This document shows positions 1-8,113 of a stretch of 64,000 nucleotides of DNA, piece by piece (positions within the stretch are counted from its first letter, which is position 1; each line of letters opens with the position of its first letter). Origin of the DNA: Prochlorococcus sp. AG-347-M23. GTDB lineage: Bacteria > Cyanobacteriota > Cyanobacteriia > PCC-6307 > Cyanobiaceae. The DNA is taken from contig QCCU01000001.1 in the NCBI GenBank assembly GCA_003278855.1, positions 62,001 to 126,000 of the forward strand, read 5' to 3'. The notes under the pieces were generated by a model. It had not been told where the DNA came from. It made no database searches and was given only the letters and a program-made list of their open reading frames with translations. Both the position numbers and the translations under genes were made by a program.

Positions 1-1148
1 ATATCTAATCTTTCTTTTATCAATTCTCTAGATCTCTTAAGTTTTTTTGACTTTTTATATAGTTTTTGTCCTTTAATAATATCTCGTTTTGTAATTTCAT
101 TTGAACTGAATATATTATCAGCTTTTTCTTTATATTCCTCGTAATTCTCTGATTTTGTCAGAAGATCATTTTGAATATTTAAATTCTTCTTCTCAGTATT
201 GGTCTGTTTAAAAATTATCCCTTCAATTTTCTTTTTCAATAATTCAACTTTTTTTTGTTTTAGATAATAATCATAATAATTCTCTAAACTGGTGCATAAA
301 TCTATTTTATTTTCGCAATTAATTTCTTTATTAAAAAACCAAACGCAATAAAAATCATTGTTAAAAGTAGAAAAATTAAAGTTATTGTTTTTAAACCTAT
401 TTATCCAAATCTTCCAATTTTTAAATATCTCTTTTAAGTCCGAATCGCTTATGAAATCGATATTTTTTTCCATTATTTGCGGATTGTCAGTTTTGCTAAT
501 AAAATCTAATTGTTTTGTGAGGATAGGGCTTACTCCTTGATAGGTATTTATTAAACAGTATTTCAAAGACTCAGGTACTATTGAAATTGAGTTTTTCCAT
601 GATTGAAAAGACTCATTTTCTATGGGTTGTTTTTTGAGATTAATTGGAGGGCCAGAATAAATTGATCCTGTTGAAATTGTTCTAAAACTAGATTGACTTG
701 ATTTAATTTGTTTACCAACGGCAATTATTTTTTGTTTATTATCCAAATAAAAAATATTGCTATGTTTCCCCATTAATTCAAAAATTAAATATTTATTAAT
801 TTCATCTCCAGGTTTTTTCGCAAAACTAAATTTTATAACTCTCTCGAAATCATCTTGATCAATCGAAATTAAAGCCATATACTTTAATCCATATCTTATT
901 TGTTTAGAAAGTGTGCTTTCTCTTCCAATCTTTTCGGGCTTATTTATCTTTAGTATTCTAGGTGAGTCTCCATTCCATGAAACTTCTAACCATGTTTGAG
1001 AATCAACTCCTCTGAAACATAATTGAATTGTATTAGGTTCTGGTTGTTGAGCAGTTTCAAACTTTGTAGGTAAGATATTCCTTGTCAAATAATGCAAGAC
1101 AGATCTAATAGATGTAATGTCCATTATCTGTGGAACACCTTTTTGCAT
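1..1148 (-). CDS. RqcH/FbpA-like NFACT-family protein, N-terminal part
   Basis: The reading frame is open from an ATG at 1148 to the window edge, so about 382 N-terminal residues are present and the C-terminus is missing. The start reads MQKGVPQIMDITSIRSVLH, followed by the RGVDSQTWLEVSW and KIGRESTLSKQIRYGLKY-type segments typical of the NFACT-N domain; a Lys/Glu-rich coiled-coil stretch follows near the edge. Family members (bacterial RqcH, once called fibronectin-binding protein A) bind stalled 50S subunits and add alanine tails. A second ATG at 1124 is a possible start; the one at 1148 has AGAAGGA three bases upstream. It is divergent from gmk. Family call is confident; the RqcH role is inferred from the family. 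Confidence 0.8.
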   Translation of the reverse strand, partial: MQKGVPQIMDITSIRSVLHYLTRNILPTKFETAQQPEPNTIQLCFRGVDSQTWLEVSWNGDSPRILKINKPEKIGRESTLSKQIRYGLKYMALISIDQDDFERVIKFSFAKKPGDEINKYLIFELMGKHSNIFYLDNKQKIIAVGKQIKSSQSSFRTISTGSIYSGPPINLKKQPIENESFQSWKNSISIVPESLKYCLINTYQGVSPILTKQLDFISKTDNPQIMEKNIDFISDSDLKEIFKNWKIWINRFKNNNFNFSTFNNDFYCVWFFNKEINCENKIDLCTSLENYYDYYLKQKKVELLKKKIEGIIFKQTNTEKKNLNIQNDLLTKSENYEEYKEKADNIFSSNEITKRDIIKGQKLYKKSKKLKRSRELIKERLD

Positions 1149-1197
1149 TATTCCTTCTTAATTCACAAGATTTTTATTTTACTGTAAAAAATTTAAT

Positions 1198-1752
1198 ATG
1201 AAAAATCAAAAAAAACTTATTATCCTTACTGGACCCAGCGGGGTAGGTAAAGGAACAGTTGTTAAAGAAATATTAGATAAAGAAGAAAATTTTTGGCTTT
1301 CAATTTCTGCAACTACTAGAGAACCTAGAGATGGTGAGAAGGACGGAGAAAATTATTACTTTTTAAATCAAGAAAAGTTTAAAGAAATGATTGAACAAAA
1401 CCTTTTCCTTGAATGGGCTCAATTCGCTGGAAACTACTATGGAACTCCTTTGTCTTCTGTTAATGAGAAAATAAAAAAGGGATTTACCGTTCTACTTGAA
1501 ATTGAAGTAGAGGGTGCAAGGCAAATAAAAAATAAGTTTCCGAATTCACTGTCAATATTTTTACTTCCTCCGGATAAAGAAGAGTTAGAGAGACGAATAA
1601 GAAATAGAGGTACAGAAAAAGAAGAGGCAATTAAAAAAAGACTCTCAAGGGCTAATTATGAGATTTCAGTATCAAATCAATTTGATTTTGCATTAACAAA
1701 TCACAATGTTGATGAAACAGCAAAAAAAATAATCAAGTTAATAAAAACTTGA
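1198..1752 (+). CDS. gmk: Guanylate kinase
   Basis: This 184-residue cytosolic enzyme phosphorylates GMP to GDP with ATP. The P-loop GPSGVGKGT lies at about residues 12-20, followed by the GMP-binding SISATTREPRDGEKDGENYYF region and the LLEIEVEGARQIK segment; the LID region has RRIRNRG. Length is normal for bacterial Gmk. The ATG at 1198 is the first start in frame and puts the P-loop at the usual distance from the N-terminus. It is divergent from the RqcH-like gene and converges on psaJ with a gap of only 14 bases. Very secure. Confidence 0.97.
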   Translation: MKNQKKLIILTGPSGVGKGTVVKEILDKEENFWLSISATTREPRDGEKDGENYYFLNQEKFKEMIEQNLFLEWAQFAGNYYGTPLSSVNEKIKKGFTVLLEIEVEGARQIKNKFPNSLSIFLLPPDKEELERRIRNRGTEKEEAIKKRLSRANYEISVSNQFDFALTNHNVDETAKKIIKLIKT

Positions 1753-1766
1753 TTATTTTCTCATTT

Positions 1767-1901
1767 TCAACTCATTGGATGGAATAATAAATCTGGGAAA
1801 AACCTATTAAATTCAATAATTATTCCTGCTGTAAGGCTTAGCCAAATTGCTGCTACCACTGGAGCAGATCTGACAAATTTTGTGTTTAGAATTTTGAACA
1901 T
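1767..1901 (-). CDS. psaJ: Photosystem I subunit IX (PsaJ)
   Basis: A 44-residue ORF starts [20 protein letters not shown] and ends with [11 protein letters not shown], matching the family in length and in its single membrane helix (about residues 12-30). PsaJ is a peripheral single-helix PSI subunit that sits beside PsaF and stabilises it. It begins 28 bases after the psaF stop codon on the same strand, the usual cyanobacterial psaF-psaJ order, so the two are probably co-transcribed. It converges on gmk. It is easily missed because of its size; the sequence match is clear. Confidence 0.96.
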   Translation of the reverse strand: MFKILNTKFVRSAPVVAAIWLSLTAGIIIEFNRFFPDLLFHPMS

Positions 1902-1929
1902 TTGTTTTATGAAAGTTTTTTAAGGATGT

Positions 1930-2484
1930 TTAGCGAGGACCATTAAGTGTAATGTTGTTATCTTTCTCTCTTAAATCTCCATTTCTGCCTTGTTTATTAG
2001 CAAGTAGAGGCCATTGCGCTCCTTTTACAAGACATTTTCTTGCTAAGTCTAGGTCAATAATGATCTCAAGGTCTGCTGGATTCTTAGTCTTTTTTGATTC
2101 AATAAGATACTCTCTTCCTGACCAACCTATAATTCCAGCAATGTAAATGAACAATACTCCTGGAATAAGTAAATCTCCTTCATGACCTCTATTTAAAAGG
2201 GCTCCCCATGGTTCAAGAGGAGGTCCAATTATTAAATGTGGAAGGCCGTCATCTCCGCATGATGCTTTCCCATATCTTTCAAATCTTGTGATGTCTTTTT
2301 GAGTAGTTGCAGAATTTGCTCTCTCAATGAATTTAGGATTCTCAGAGCATTTTGTGAGGGCTGAAGCGGTATATTCTGTGCTAGCTCTATCTGCGTTTAA
2401 AGCAGGCCCATTTGCAGCTAGAGCAATTGGAGTAATTCCGAGGAACAGAAAAACTGAGGTTATGATTGAAAAAAAGAATTTCAT
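1930..2484 (-). CDS. psaF: Photosystem I subunit III (PsaF)
   Basis: PsaF is the lumen-exposed, one-helix PSI subunit that supports electron-donor docking. The ATG at 2484 gives 184 residues with a signal peptide (MKFFFSIITSVFLFLG, cleavage near ALAANG), two lumenal cysteines (SALTKCSENP and GKASCGDDG), the PHLIIGPPLEPWG motif and a membrane helix near LIPGVLFIYIAGIIGW. The C-terminus after the helix is long and charged. An in-frame TTG at 2493 has AAGGA eight bases upstream and could be the real start, adding three residues. It is followed by psaJ in an operon and is divergent from tsaD. Confidence 0.97.
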   Translation of the reverse strand: MKFFFSIITSVFLFLGITPIALAANGPALNADRASTEYTASALTKCSENPKFIERANSATTQKDITRFERYGKASCGDDGLPHLIIGPPLEPWGALLNRGHEGDLLIPGVLFIYIAGIIGWSGREYLIESKKTKNPADLEIIIDLDLARKCLVKGAQWPLLANKQGRNGDLREKDNNITLNGPR

Positions 2485-2558
2485 AAGTTGCAATCTTTAA
2501 TTCCTTATAGTGTGTTAAGTAAGAAATTAATATTAAAATAGAACAAGTTGAATCAAAA

Positions 2559-3629
2559 ATGCATAAAGTTTTAGCTATTGAAACAAGTTGTGATGAGACA
2601 TCTGTCTCAATAGTTTCTAATATTGGCGATACTTTCAGAATACATTCAAATATAATTGCCTCTCAAATTGAAGATCATTCAAAATGGGGAGGAGTTGTGC
2701 CTGAGCTTGCAGCTAGAAAGCATTTAGAATTATTACCTTTAGTTTTAGATAAGGCTCTAGAAGAAGCAAAAATTAAAATTGAGGAAGTTGATTATATTGC
2801 GTCAACTGTAGCTCCTGGATTAGTTGGTTGTTTACGAGTTGGCTCTATAACCGCAAGATCACTTTGCATGTTACATTCAAAACCATTTTTGGGAATTCAT
2901 CATTTGGAGGGGCATTTATCTTCAATTCTATTTTCAGAAAATTATCCAAAGAAATCTTTTCTTACATTACTTGTCAGCGGTGGGCATACTGAATTGATAA
3001 AGGTAGATGATAGTAGGGGGATGCAAAGACTTGGGAAAAGTTTTGATGATGCTGCTGGAGAAGCCTTTGATAAAGTTGGCAGACTATTAGGTCTTAGTTA
3101 TCCAGGAGGACCGGCAATTGAAAAGATTGCTAAAAATGGGGACCCAATGAAATTTAATTTACCAAAATGTAAGATCTCTGATAAAAAAGGTGGATTTCTT
3201 AAATATGATTTCTCTTTTAGTGGTTTAAAAACTGCTGTATTAAGATTAGTTGAGAAAATAAATTTGGCTGGGAAGACCGTCCCAATTCCAGATATTGCTG
3301 CAAGTTTTGAGAGAGTAGTGGCAGAGGTCTTGGTAGAGAGAACAATAAAATGCGCAGTAGATCATAGCTTGGATAATGTAGTTGTGGTTGGGGGAGTGGC
3401 TGCTAACAATACATTAAGAAAAATGATGATTAGTGAAGCTAGTAAAAAATCTATTAAAGTTCATTTAGCGCCTCTTAATCTTTGTACAGATAATGCGGCA
3501 ATGATTGGAGCGGCGGCGTTGTTCAGAATCAAATTTAAGCATCATTTAAGTTCCCTTAAATTAGGTGTCGCAGGAAGACTATCAATTGAACAAGCAAATA
3601 CCCTTTATGAAGAAAACCCTCCTTTCTAA
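2559..3629 (+). CDS. tsaD: tRNA N6-threonylcarbamoyladenosine transferase
   Basis: TsaD (Gcp/YgjD, 356 residues) transfers the threonylcarbamoyl group to A37 of ANN-decoding tRNAs, working with TsaB, TsaE and TsaC. Visible hallmarks are AIETSCDETSVSIV at the N-terminus, the metal-binding HHLEGHLSS motif near residue 110, LLVSGGHTEL, the GEAFDKVGRLLGL segment, and VVGGVAANNTLR and CTDNAAMIGAAA near the C-terminus. Length is standard. The ATG at 2559 is immediately before the conserved start. The hli gene follows after five bases, so the pair may be co-transcribed, without an obvious functional link. Confidence 0.97.
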   Translation: MHKVLAIETSCDETSVSIVSNIGDTFRIHSNIIASQIEDHSKWGGVVPELAARKHLELLPLVLDKALEEAKIKIEEVDYIASTVAPGLVGCLRVGSITARSLCMLHSKPFLGIHHLEGHLSSILFSENYPKKSFLTLLVSGGHTELIKVDDSRGMQRLGKSFDDAAGEAFDKVGRLLGLSYPGGPAIEKIAKNGDPMKFNLPKCKISDKKGGFLKYDFSFSGLKTAVLRLVEKINLAGKTVPIPDIAASFERVVAEVLVERTIKCAVDHSLDNVVVVGGVAANNTLRKMMISEASKKSIKVHLAPLNLCTDNAAMIGAAALFRIKFKHHLSSLKLGVAGRLSIEQANTLYEENPPF

Positions 3630-3634
3630 TTTCA

Positions 3635-3811
3635 ATGAATAAAGAACCTAAAATCGAGATTAAAGAGACAAAAAACTTCGTTGATAAAAAGGAATTGAAT
3701 TTGTGGAAAAGAGGTTTTACTCCTCAAGCTGAAATATGGAATGGAAGGATGGCAACTGTTGGTATAGGAATTATTTTTATAATTATTGCTTTAATAAGCC
3801 AGTTTTCTTAA
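3635..3811 (+). CDS. hli: High-light-inducible protein (one-helix CAB/HLIP)
   Basis: A 58-residue ORF carries the HLIP chlorophyll-binding motif GFTPQAEIWNGRMATVG followed by one hydrophobic helix (GIGIIFIIIALISQF). The first 20 residues are hydrophilic. In the ExxNGRxA motif the Glu, Asn and Arg needed for pigment ligation are present. HLIPs bind chlorophyll and carotenoid in thylakoids and protect new or damaged photosystems. Prochlorococcus genomes hold many hli copies; this one sits five bases downstream of tsaD rather than in an hli cluster. ATG start at 3635. The number of the hli family member cannot be assigned from sequence alone. Confidence 0.93.
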   Translation: MNKEPKIEIKETKNFVDKKELNLWKRGFTPQAEIWNGRMATVGIGIIFIIIALISQFS

Positions 3812-3973
3812 CAGAAATAAAATTAATTTTTTTAAAAGTATTTTTGAAAGAATTTTTTAAAATACTATTGTTCAGCCGATGAATTAAATTAAAAAGTATT
3901 GTTTTTATTGGACTAGAGATAAGATTATTGATTTAATCAAAATAATAAATGTTTTTATTATTTGTAATTTTAT

Positions 3974-5179
3974 ATGACGCCTGAGAGGCTTGGATTACTT
4001 TGGGGGATAACTGTATTTGCAGGCGCTTGTGCTCGATTATTTTCTTCTTTTACAGGATTTCCAAGTGTTGTTATTTTATTGCTTTCTGGATTATTAATTG
4101 GAAGATCAGGATTGGGACTTGTTGAACCTTTAGATCTCGGGCAAGGGCTTGAAACTATTGTAGGGCTTTTGGTCTGTTTGGTTCTTTTTGAAGGAGGGTT
4201 AAATTTAAAACTGCCTGAGGGGAATATAAGAAATACTGTTTTAAAAATTTCATTGGTAAGACTTTTTATTTCATTATCAGCTGGAATTTTCATTGCTCAT
4301 TGGCTGGCTGGCCTCTCATGGCAAGTCGCAGGAATATATAGTGCCATAGTTCTAGCTACTGGACCAACAGTTGTCTCTCCATTAGTGGAACAAATAAAAT
4401 TAGCTTCCCCACTCTCGGAAGTTTTAAAAGCTGAGGGACTGCTGCTTGAACCAATTGGTGCAGTACTAGCATTACTGCTTTTAGAATTGACTTTAGGGGA
4501 CCTTCGTGGGATTAACGATGTATTTATAGCATTAATGCAAAGATTAGGGGGAGGAGTTTTAATCGGATTAAGTGCAGGATGGTTACTATCAGAAATTTTA
4601 AAAAAAATAAAAAATGAAGCCTCATTTGGTATTGAGCTTCAAGTTACCCTTGGATTTATTTTCCTTGTGTATGGAATTTGCGAATATTTTTTACCAGAAT
4701 CAGGCTTGCCGGCTTCAGTTGCGGCAGGTTTTATTGTAGGCAAAAGAGAAGTTATAGATAAGGAGAGATTGGATAACCTAATAGGTGAATTAGCTCAATT
4801 AGCAATAACAGTTCTTTTCCCTCTTTTGGCCGCTGACGTTTCTTGGGGTGAATTAAGTCCGCTAGGCTGGGGAGGGGTTGTTTGCGTTTTTATGTTGATG
4901 GTAATTGTTCGCCCTATCTCTATCTGGATAGCAACAATGGGGAGAGACTTGAACTTAAAAGAAAAAATATTTTTAGCCTGGTTAGCCCCAAGAGGTATTG
5001 TTACTGCAGCTGTAGCTTCTCTTTTTTCTATCAGATTAGAGCAAGCTGGTATCCTTGGGGCTGGCCGTCTACAAGGTTTAGTTTTTCTTACTATTTTGAT
5101 GACAGTAGGAATACAAGGACTTTCAGCTAGACCTTTGGTAAGTAGACTTAAATTAGGCCAAAAAAATAATTTTGATTGA
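3974..5179 (+). CDS. Cation/proton antiporter, CPA1 (NhaS/NhaP-like)
   Basis: This 401-residue protein is almost wholly hydrophobic with about 11-12 membrane helices, and matches cyanobacterial CPA1-type Na+/H+ antiporters. Recognisable parts are LLSGLLIGRSGLG near the N-terminus, ATGPTVVSPL near residue 130, the EGLLLEPIGAVLA stretch near 155 and WLAPRGIVTAAVASLF near 340. In the family the residue before PIGA is usually Asp; here it is Glu, a conservative change at a site thought to matter for ion coupling. The ion specificity cannot be read from sequence. No C-terminal TrkA domain is present. Its stop abuts the gltX stop on the other strand with no gap. Confidence 0.88.
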   Translation: MTPERLGLLWGITVFAGACARLFSSFTGFPSVVILLLSGLLIGRSGLGLVEPLDLGQGLETIVGLLVCLVLFEGGLNLKLPEGNIRNTVLKISLVRLFISLSAGIFIAHWLAGLSWQVAGIYSAIVLATGPTVVSPLVEQIKLASPLSEVLKAEGLLLEPIGAVLALLLLELTLGDLRGINDVFIALMQRLGGGVLIGLSAGWLLSEILKKIKNEASFGIELQVTLGFIFLVYGICEYFLPESGLPASVAAGFIVGKREVIDKERLDNLIGELAQLAITVLFPLLAADVSWGELSPLGWGGVVCVFMLMVIVRPISIWIATMGRDLNLKEKIFLAWLAPRGIVTAAVASLFSIRLEQAGILGAGRLQGLVFLTILMTVGIQGLSARPLVSRLKLGQKNNFD

Positions 5180-6610
5180 TTAAAGACATCTTTCAATTCG
5201 AGTTCTATCAGTTTTACTCTCTGCTAAAAGCTCCCAACTTTGAATTAAATCTGGCCCACTGAGAGATCCAAAAAAGGCTACTCTTAATGATTTCATTAAT
5301 ATCCCTTTTTTAATATTATGCTTTTTTGAGATTTCGTTTATTATTTCTTTGGCTTTCTCTTTATTTAGTTTTGTAGTATTTTGCTCAATTAAATAATTTA
5401 AGATTAGTTTTAAAGATAATTTGCTTTCCCGGTTTTCCAGAAAATCTTGACCTTCTTTTCGAATTGTAGGTACTAAGAAAAATGGTTTTGATTGATCAAT
5501 TGAATCTTTTAAAAGGGTCATAGAGTCTCTAATCAAAATTGCTAATTTATTAGCCCACTCTTGAGATGGCGGCTCCCAACCATTTTCATCCCAGTATTTT
5601 CTCATGATCTCAATTAACTTTATTGATTCCATATTTTTTATATATTGAGAATTAATCCAGTTGAGTTTTTCCCAACTAAATTTGGCTCCAGCTTTATTTA
5701 TTTCTGATAAGTCAAAAATTTCAGATATCTCTTCAAGTGAAAGTATTTCTCTGTCTGCAGATTTTGGAGACCAACCTAAAAATGCCATATAGTTCGATAA
5801 GGCCTCAGGTAAATATCCCATTTCTCTAAATTCATCAATTGAAGTAACGCAATCTCTCTTGGATAATTTTTTCCCTTCGCTATTTAGTATTAAGGGTGTA
5901 TGCGAAAAAGTTGGCAAATTAAAATTTAATGCTTTATAAATCAATATTTGTTTTGCAGTGTTCGAGATATGGTCTTCACCCCTTACAACGTGAGTAATAT
6001 CCATGAAATTATCATCAACTACAACTGCAAGATTATACAAAGGATCACCAATTTCATATCCCTTAGCCCTTCTTGATAAAACTAAATCACCGCCCAAATC
6101 CTTCCCTTGCCATTTGATTTCACCCCTTATCTGATCTACCCATTTAATATCAATTTTTTCATCAATCTTAAATCTTATTACTGAAGTCCGCCCTTGGGAT
6201 ATGAACGTTTCTATTTCTTCTTTTGAAAGACTTCTGTGTCTATTATCATGCTTTGGAGGTAATCCTTTCTTTTTTTGTTCTTCTCTTAATTCAGATATTT
6301 CATCTTCTGATGTAAAGCATCTATATGCAGCTCCACATTTCAATAGTTTTTTGATATAACTTTTGTGAATCGAAATCCGGTCACTTTGCTTTATAGGTTC
6401 TTCATCCCATTTAAGTCCAAGCCATTTCAAGCCCTCTAATATATTTTTTGTATATTCAGATTTAGATCGGAGAATATCTGTATCTTCAATTCTGATAAGA
6501 AATTTTCCACCTATTTTTTGTGCATACAACCAATTGAATAGTGCTGTTCGCGCTGTCCCAATATGAAATAAACCCGTTGGACTCGGGGCTAGTCTTAAAC
6601 GTTTTTCCAA
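5180..6610 (-). CDS. gltX: Glutamyl-tRNA synthetase
   Basis: This 476-residue class I synthetase charges tRNA-Glu; in cyanobacteria Glu-tRNA also feeds tetrapyrrole synthesis through glutamyl-tRNA reductase and HemL (encoded here at 13263). Seen motifs are PSPTGLFHIGTA (HIGH class signature, residues 10-20) and EGKKLSKRDC (KMSKS) near residue 250, with the Glu-specific WLGLKWDEEP and VVRGEDHISNT segments. No separate Asn/Gln GluRS features are visible, so it may charge tRNA-Gln too, as in other cyanobacteria (inference). It follows tRNA-Asp by 17 bases on the same strand and is the last gene of the rplS-tRNA cluster. Confidence 0.97.
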   Translation of the reverse strand: MEKRLRLAPSPTGLFHIGTARTALFNWLYAQKIGGKFLIRIEDTDILRSKSEYTKNILEGLKWLGLKWDEEPIKQSDRISIHKSYIKKLLKCGAAYRCFTSEDEISELREEQKKKGLPPKHDNRHRSLSKEEIETFISQGRTSVIRFKIDEKIDIKWVDQIRGEIKWQGKDLGGDLVLSRRAKGYEIGDPLYNLAVVVDDNFMDITHVVRGEDHISNTAKQILIYKALNFNLPTFSHTPLILNSEGKKLSKRDCVTSIDEFREMGYLPEALSNYMAFLGWSPKSADREILSLEEISEIFDLSEINKAGAKFSWEKLNWINSQYIKNMESIKLIEIMRKYWDENGWEPPSQEWANKLAILIRDSMTLLKDSIDQSKPFFLVPTIRKEGQDFLENRESKLSLKLILNYLIEQNTTKLNKEKAKEIINEISKKHNIKKGILMKSLRVAFFGSLSGPDLIQSWELLAESKTDRTRIERCL

Positions 6611-6627
6611 ATTTCTTTTAGAAAAAA

Positions 6628-6701
6628 CGGGACCGACGGGATTCGAACCCGCAACTTCCGCCGTGACAGGGCGGTGCTCTAACCAGTTGAACTACGGTCC
6701 C
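6628..6701 (-). tRNA. tRNA-Asp (anticodon GTC)
   Basis: The reverse strand folds as a 74-base cloverleaf: acceptor stem GGGACCG with CGGTCCC, D-arm GTTCAACTGGTTAGAGC, anticodon stem CCGCC/GGCGG around the loop CTGTCAC (anticodon GTC), and T-arm GCGGG-TTCGAAT-CCCGT. The discriminator is G, the Asp identity base, and the CCA end is not encoded. It lies between the 64-residue SH3-like gene and gltX in the same orientation. Confidence 0.97.
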
Positions 6702-6850
6702 AGAGTTTTGTTCTAAATTTATTTAGAACTTCATTCTTAAAATTATCAGATCATAATACTTAATTTATGGGGTTGTAATAAAAAAAATTTATTAATTTGA
6801 GGATTTACAGAAATAATAAGTCTTTTAATTGTCTTAGTGTATGAAACTAT

Positions 6851-7045
6851 TTATTTTTGAGGTCTAAAACCAGCAGGTTCTATCAACCTAACTTGATTGC
6901 CTCTAGCAGTAAATTCTCTGCCTTGGTCACTTTGTACGACAACTCTCCCACCAGACTTAACTCTGATAACTCTTGCACGAACCCATCCCAAAGCTGCTGA
7001 TTCGAGGACTTTAACTACGTCCCCAGGTTGAAGATCTAACTCCAT
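6851..7045 (-). CDS. Small SH3-like protein, marine picocyanobacterial hyperconserved family (candidate)
   Basis: A 64-residue soluble protein starts MELDLQPGDVVKVLESAALG and continues with WVRARVIRVKSGGRVVVQSD, a pattern of short beta strands with a KOW/SH3-barrel look. I recall a very highly conserved small protein of marine Synechococcus and Prochlorococcus near gltX with an SH3-like fold and reported ties to translation; this gene fits by size, fold and position, but the identity is from memory. It sits between tRNA-Trp and tRNA-Asp, downstream of rplS, all in one direction, so a translation-linked role is likely. No catalytic residues are apparent. ATG at 7045. Confidence 0.8.
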   Translation of the reverse strand: MELDLQPGDVVKVLESAALGWVRARVIRVKSGGRVVVQSDQGREFTARGNQVRLIEPAGFRPQK

Positions 7046-7080
7046 CTTATGAAAAAATGATTTACATAATGTTGATCAAA

Positions 7081-7153
7081 CGCGTCGTGGAGGACTTGAA
7101 CCCCCGACATCAGGTTTTGGAGACCTGCGTTCTACCAACTGAACTAACGACGC
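7081..7153 (-). tRNA. tRNA-Trp (anticodon CCA)
   Basis: The reverse strand gives a 73-base cloverleaf: acceptor GCGTCGT paired with ACGACGC, D-arm GTTCAGTTGGTAGAAC, anticodon stem-loop GCAGGTCTCCAAAACCTGA-like with loop CTCCAAA (anticodon CCA), and T-arm GGGGG-TTCAAGT-CCTCC. The discriminator is G and no CCA is encoded. It lies 53 bases downstream of rplS and 35 bases upstream of the small SH3-like gene, all co-oriented. Confidence 0.97.
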
Positions 7154-7206
7154 ATTTAAATAATTATAAGCGTCTTTGTGACCAATAAGTTGATTAATTT
7201 ACAACT

Positions 7207-7686
7207 TTATCGATCAAAGCGTTGTTTTACGCGAGTAGCTTTTCCTACTCTATCTCTCAGATAGAATAACTTAGCCCTTCTTACTTTACCTCTACGTTCA
7301 ACTTTTAGAGAGGCAACCTGTGGACTATGTAGCATAAATACTCTTTCAACACCTATACCCTGAAAAATTCTTCTAACTGTAATAGTTTGGTTAATTCCTC
7401 CATGTCTTTTTGCTATGACAACGCCTTCATAAGGTTGGACTCTTTCTTTATTACCTTCTGTAATTTTTACTCCAACTTTAACAGTGTCACCAACATAAAT
7501 TTCTGGTAATTCTTTTTTTAATTGTTCGTTCTCAAATTCCTTAATAAGATTGGATGCGCTTAAGGTTTGCGTAGTCTCAGAGACCGTATTTTTTTCTTTT
7601 TGTTCAACTGCTACATCAACTGATGCGTCAGCTTTAATACCGGTTTCTAAATCCTTCTCTTGTTTCTCTTTGGCCATTTTGGTCAT
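7207..7686 (-). CDS. rplS: 50S ribosomal protein L19
   Basis: L19 sits at the 30S-50S interface of the ribosome. The C-terminal ~115 residues are the conserved core ([57 protein letters not shown]). The first ~45 residues are an acidic, Lys/Glu/Thr-rich extension not found in E. coli L19 (about 115 residues) and seen in marine cyanobacteria. ATG at 7686 or at 7677 (MAKEK) could start it. tRNA-Trp, the small SH3-like gene, tRNA-Asp and gltX follow on the same strand, a translation cluster. Confidence 0.96.
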   Translation of the reverse strand: MTKMAKEKQEKDLETGIKADASVDVAVEQKEKNTVSETTQTLSASNLIKEFENEQLKKELPEIYVGDTVKVGVKITEGNKERVQPYEGVVIAKRHGGINQTITVRRIFQGIGVERVFMLHSPQVASLKVERRGKVRRAKLFYLRDRVGKATRVKQRFDR

Positions 7687-7709
7687 TATTATCCTACAAG
7701 TTCTATATC

Positions 7710-8018
7710 TTAACCTTTTGACTCGCCTTTAGTAACCTTTTTGGTAAATGAAATTGTTTTTGAAAACATTTGGAATCCTGTGACGAGCATCCATAAAACT
7801 CCGAGAGAATTAAATATTACGTATATAAGTTCTCCATTATCTCCAAGCCATTCGCCTTCATGGAGAGACATTAACCAATGAACTTGTTCTCTAGAGTAAC
7901 CCAGTAAATCTTTTGAAACCCTGTAAAGAAGACCAGTAATTGAAGATATAAATAATGGAAGAAAAATCCAGGGCGCCAAAGCCTTATGAAATTGCCTAGA
8001 ATTAAATAAAGTTTTCAT
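7710..8018 (-). CDS. PepSY-type two-helix membrane protein
   Basis: A 102-residue protein with two hydrophobic helices (about residues 13-32, [19 protein letters not shown], and 63-83, [19 protein letters not shown]) around a lumenal/periplasmic loop containing [13 protein letters not shown]. The histidines and the R-x-x-K pattern resemble PepSY-associated membrane proteins, some of which are linked to electron transfer or iron; no function is known for this group in cyanobacteria. It is 23 bases upstream of rplS on the same strand. A TATAAT on the reverse strand at 8069-8064 is a good promoter for the pair. Confidence 0.7.
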   Translation of the reverse strand: MKTLFNSRQFHKALAPWIFLPLFISSITGLLYRVSKDLLGYSREQVHWLMSLHEGEWLGDNGELIYVIFNSLGVLWMLVTGFQMFSKTISFTKKVTKGESKG

Positions 8019-8063
8019 TTTCGTTTCTTTCCCATTGTTATTGATAGATTTAAGATAGCCAAG

Positions 8064-8069
8064 ATTATA
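8064..8069 (-). promoter_or_regulatory. Candidate -10 box for the PepSY-rplS operon
   Basis: The reverse strand reads CCTTTATAATCTT here, a perfect TATAAT. It would start transcription around 8057, giving a leader of about 39 bases before the ATG at 8018. No convincing -35 is visible, as is usual in Prochlorococcus. The box lies in the loop of a six-base inverted repeat (atagcc at 8055-8060, ggctat at 8072-8077). Confidence 0.4.
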
Positions 8070-8113
8070 AAGGCTATTTTGAAAATATTTACTCCTTACT
8101 ATTATTTATTCCA

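Noticed and set aside
358-540. Plus-strand 60-residue frame in the first gene
   Set aside because: It lies antisense to the open RqcH-like gene and has no family resemblance.
8055-8077. Six-base inverted repeat (atagcc/ggctat) as operator or terminator
   Set aside because: It is too short to support on its own and flanks a -10 box between divergent genes, where a terminator is not expected.
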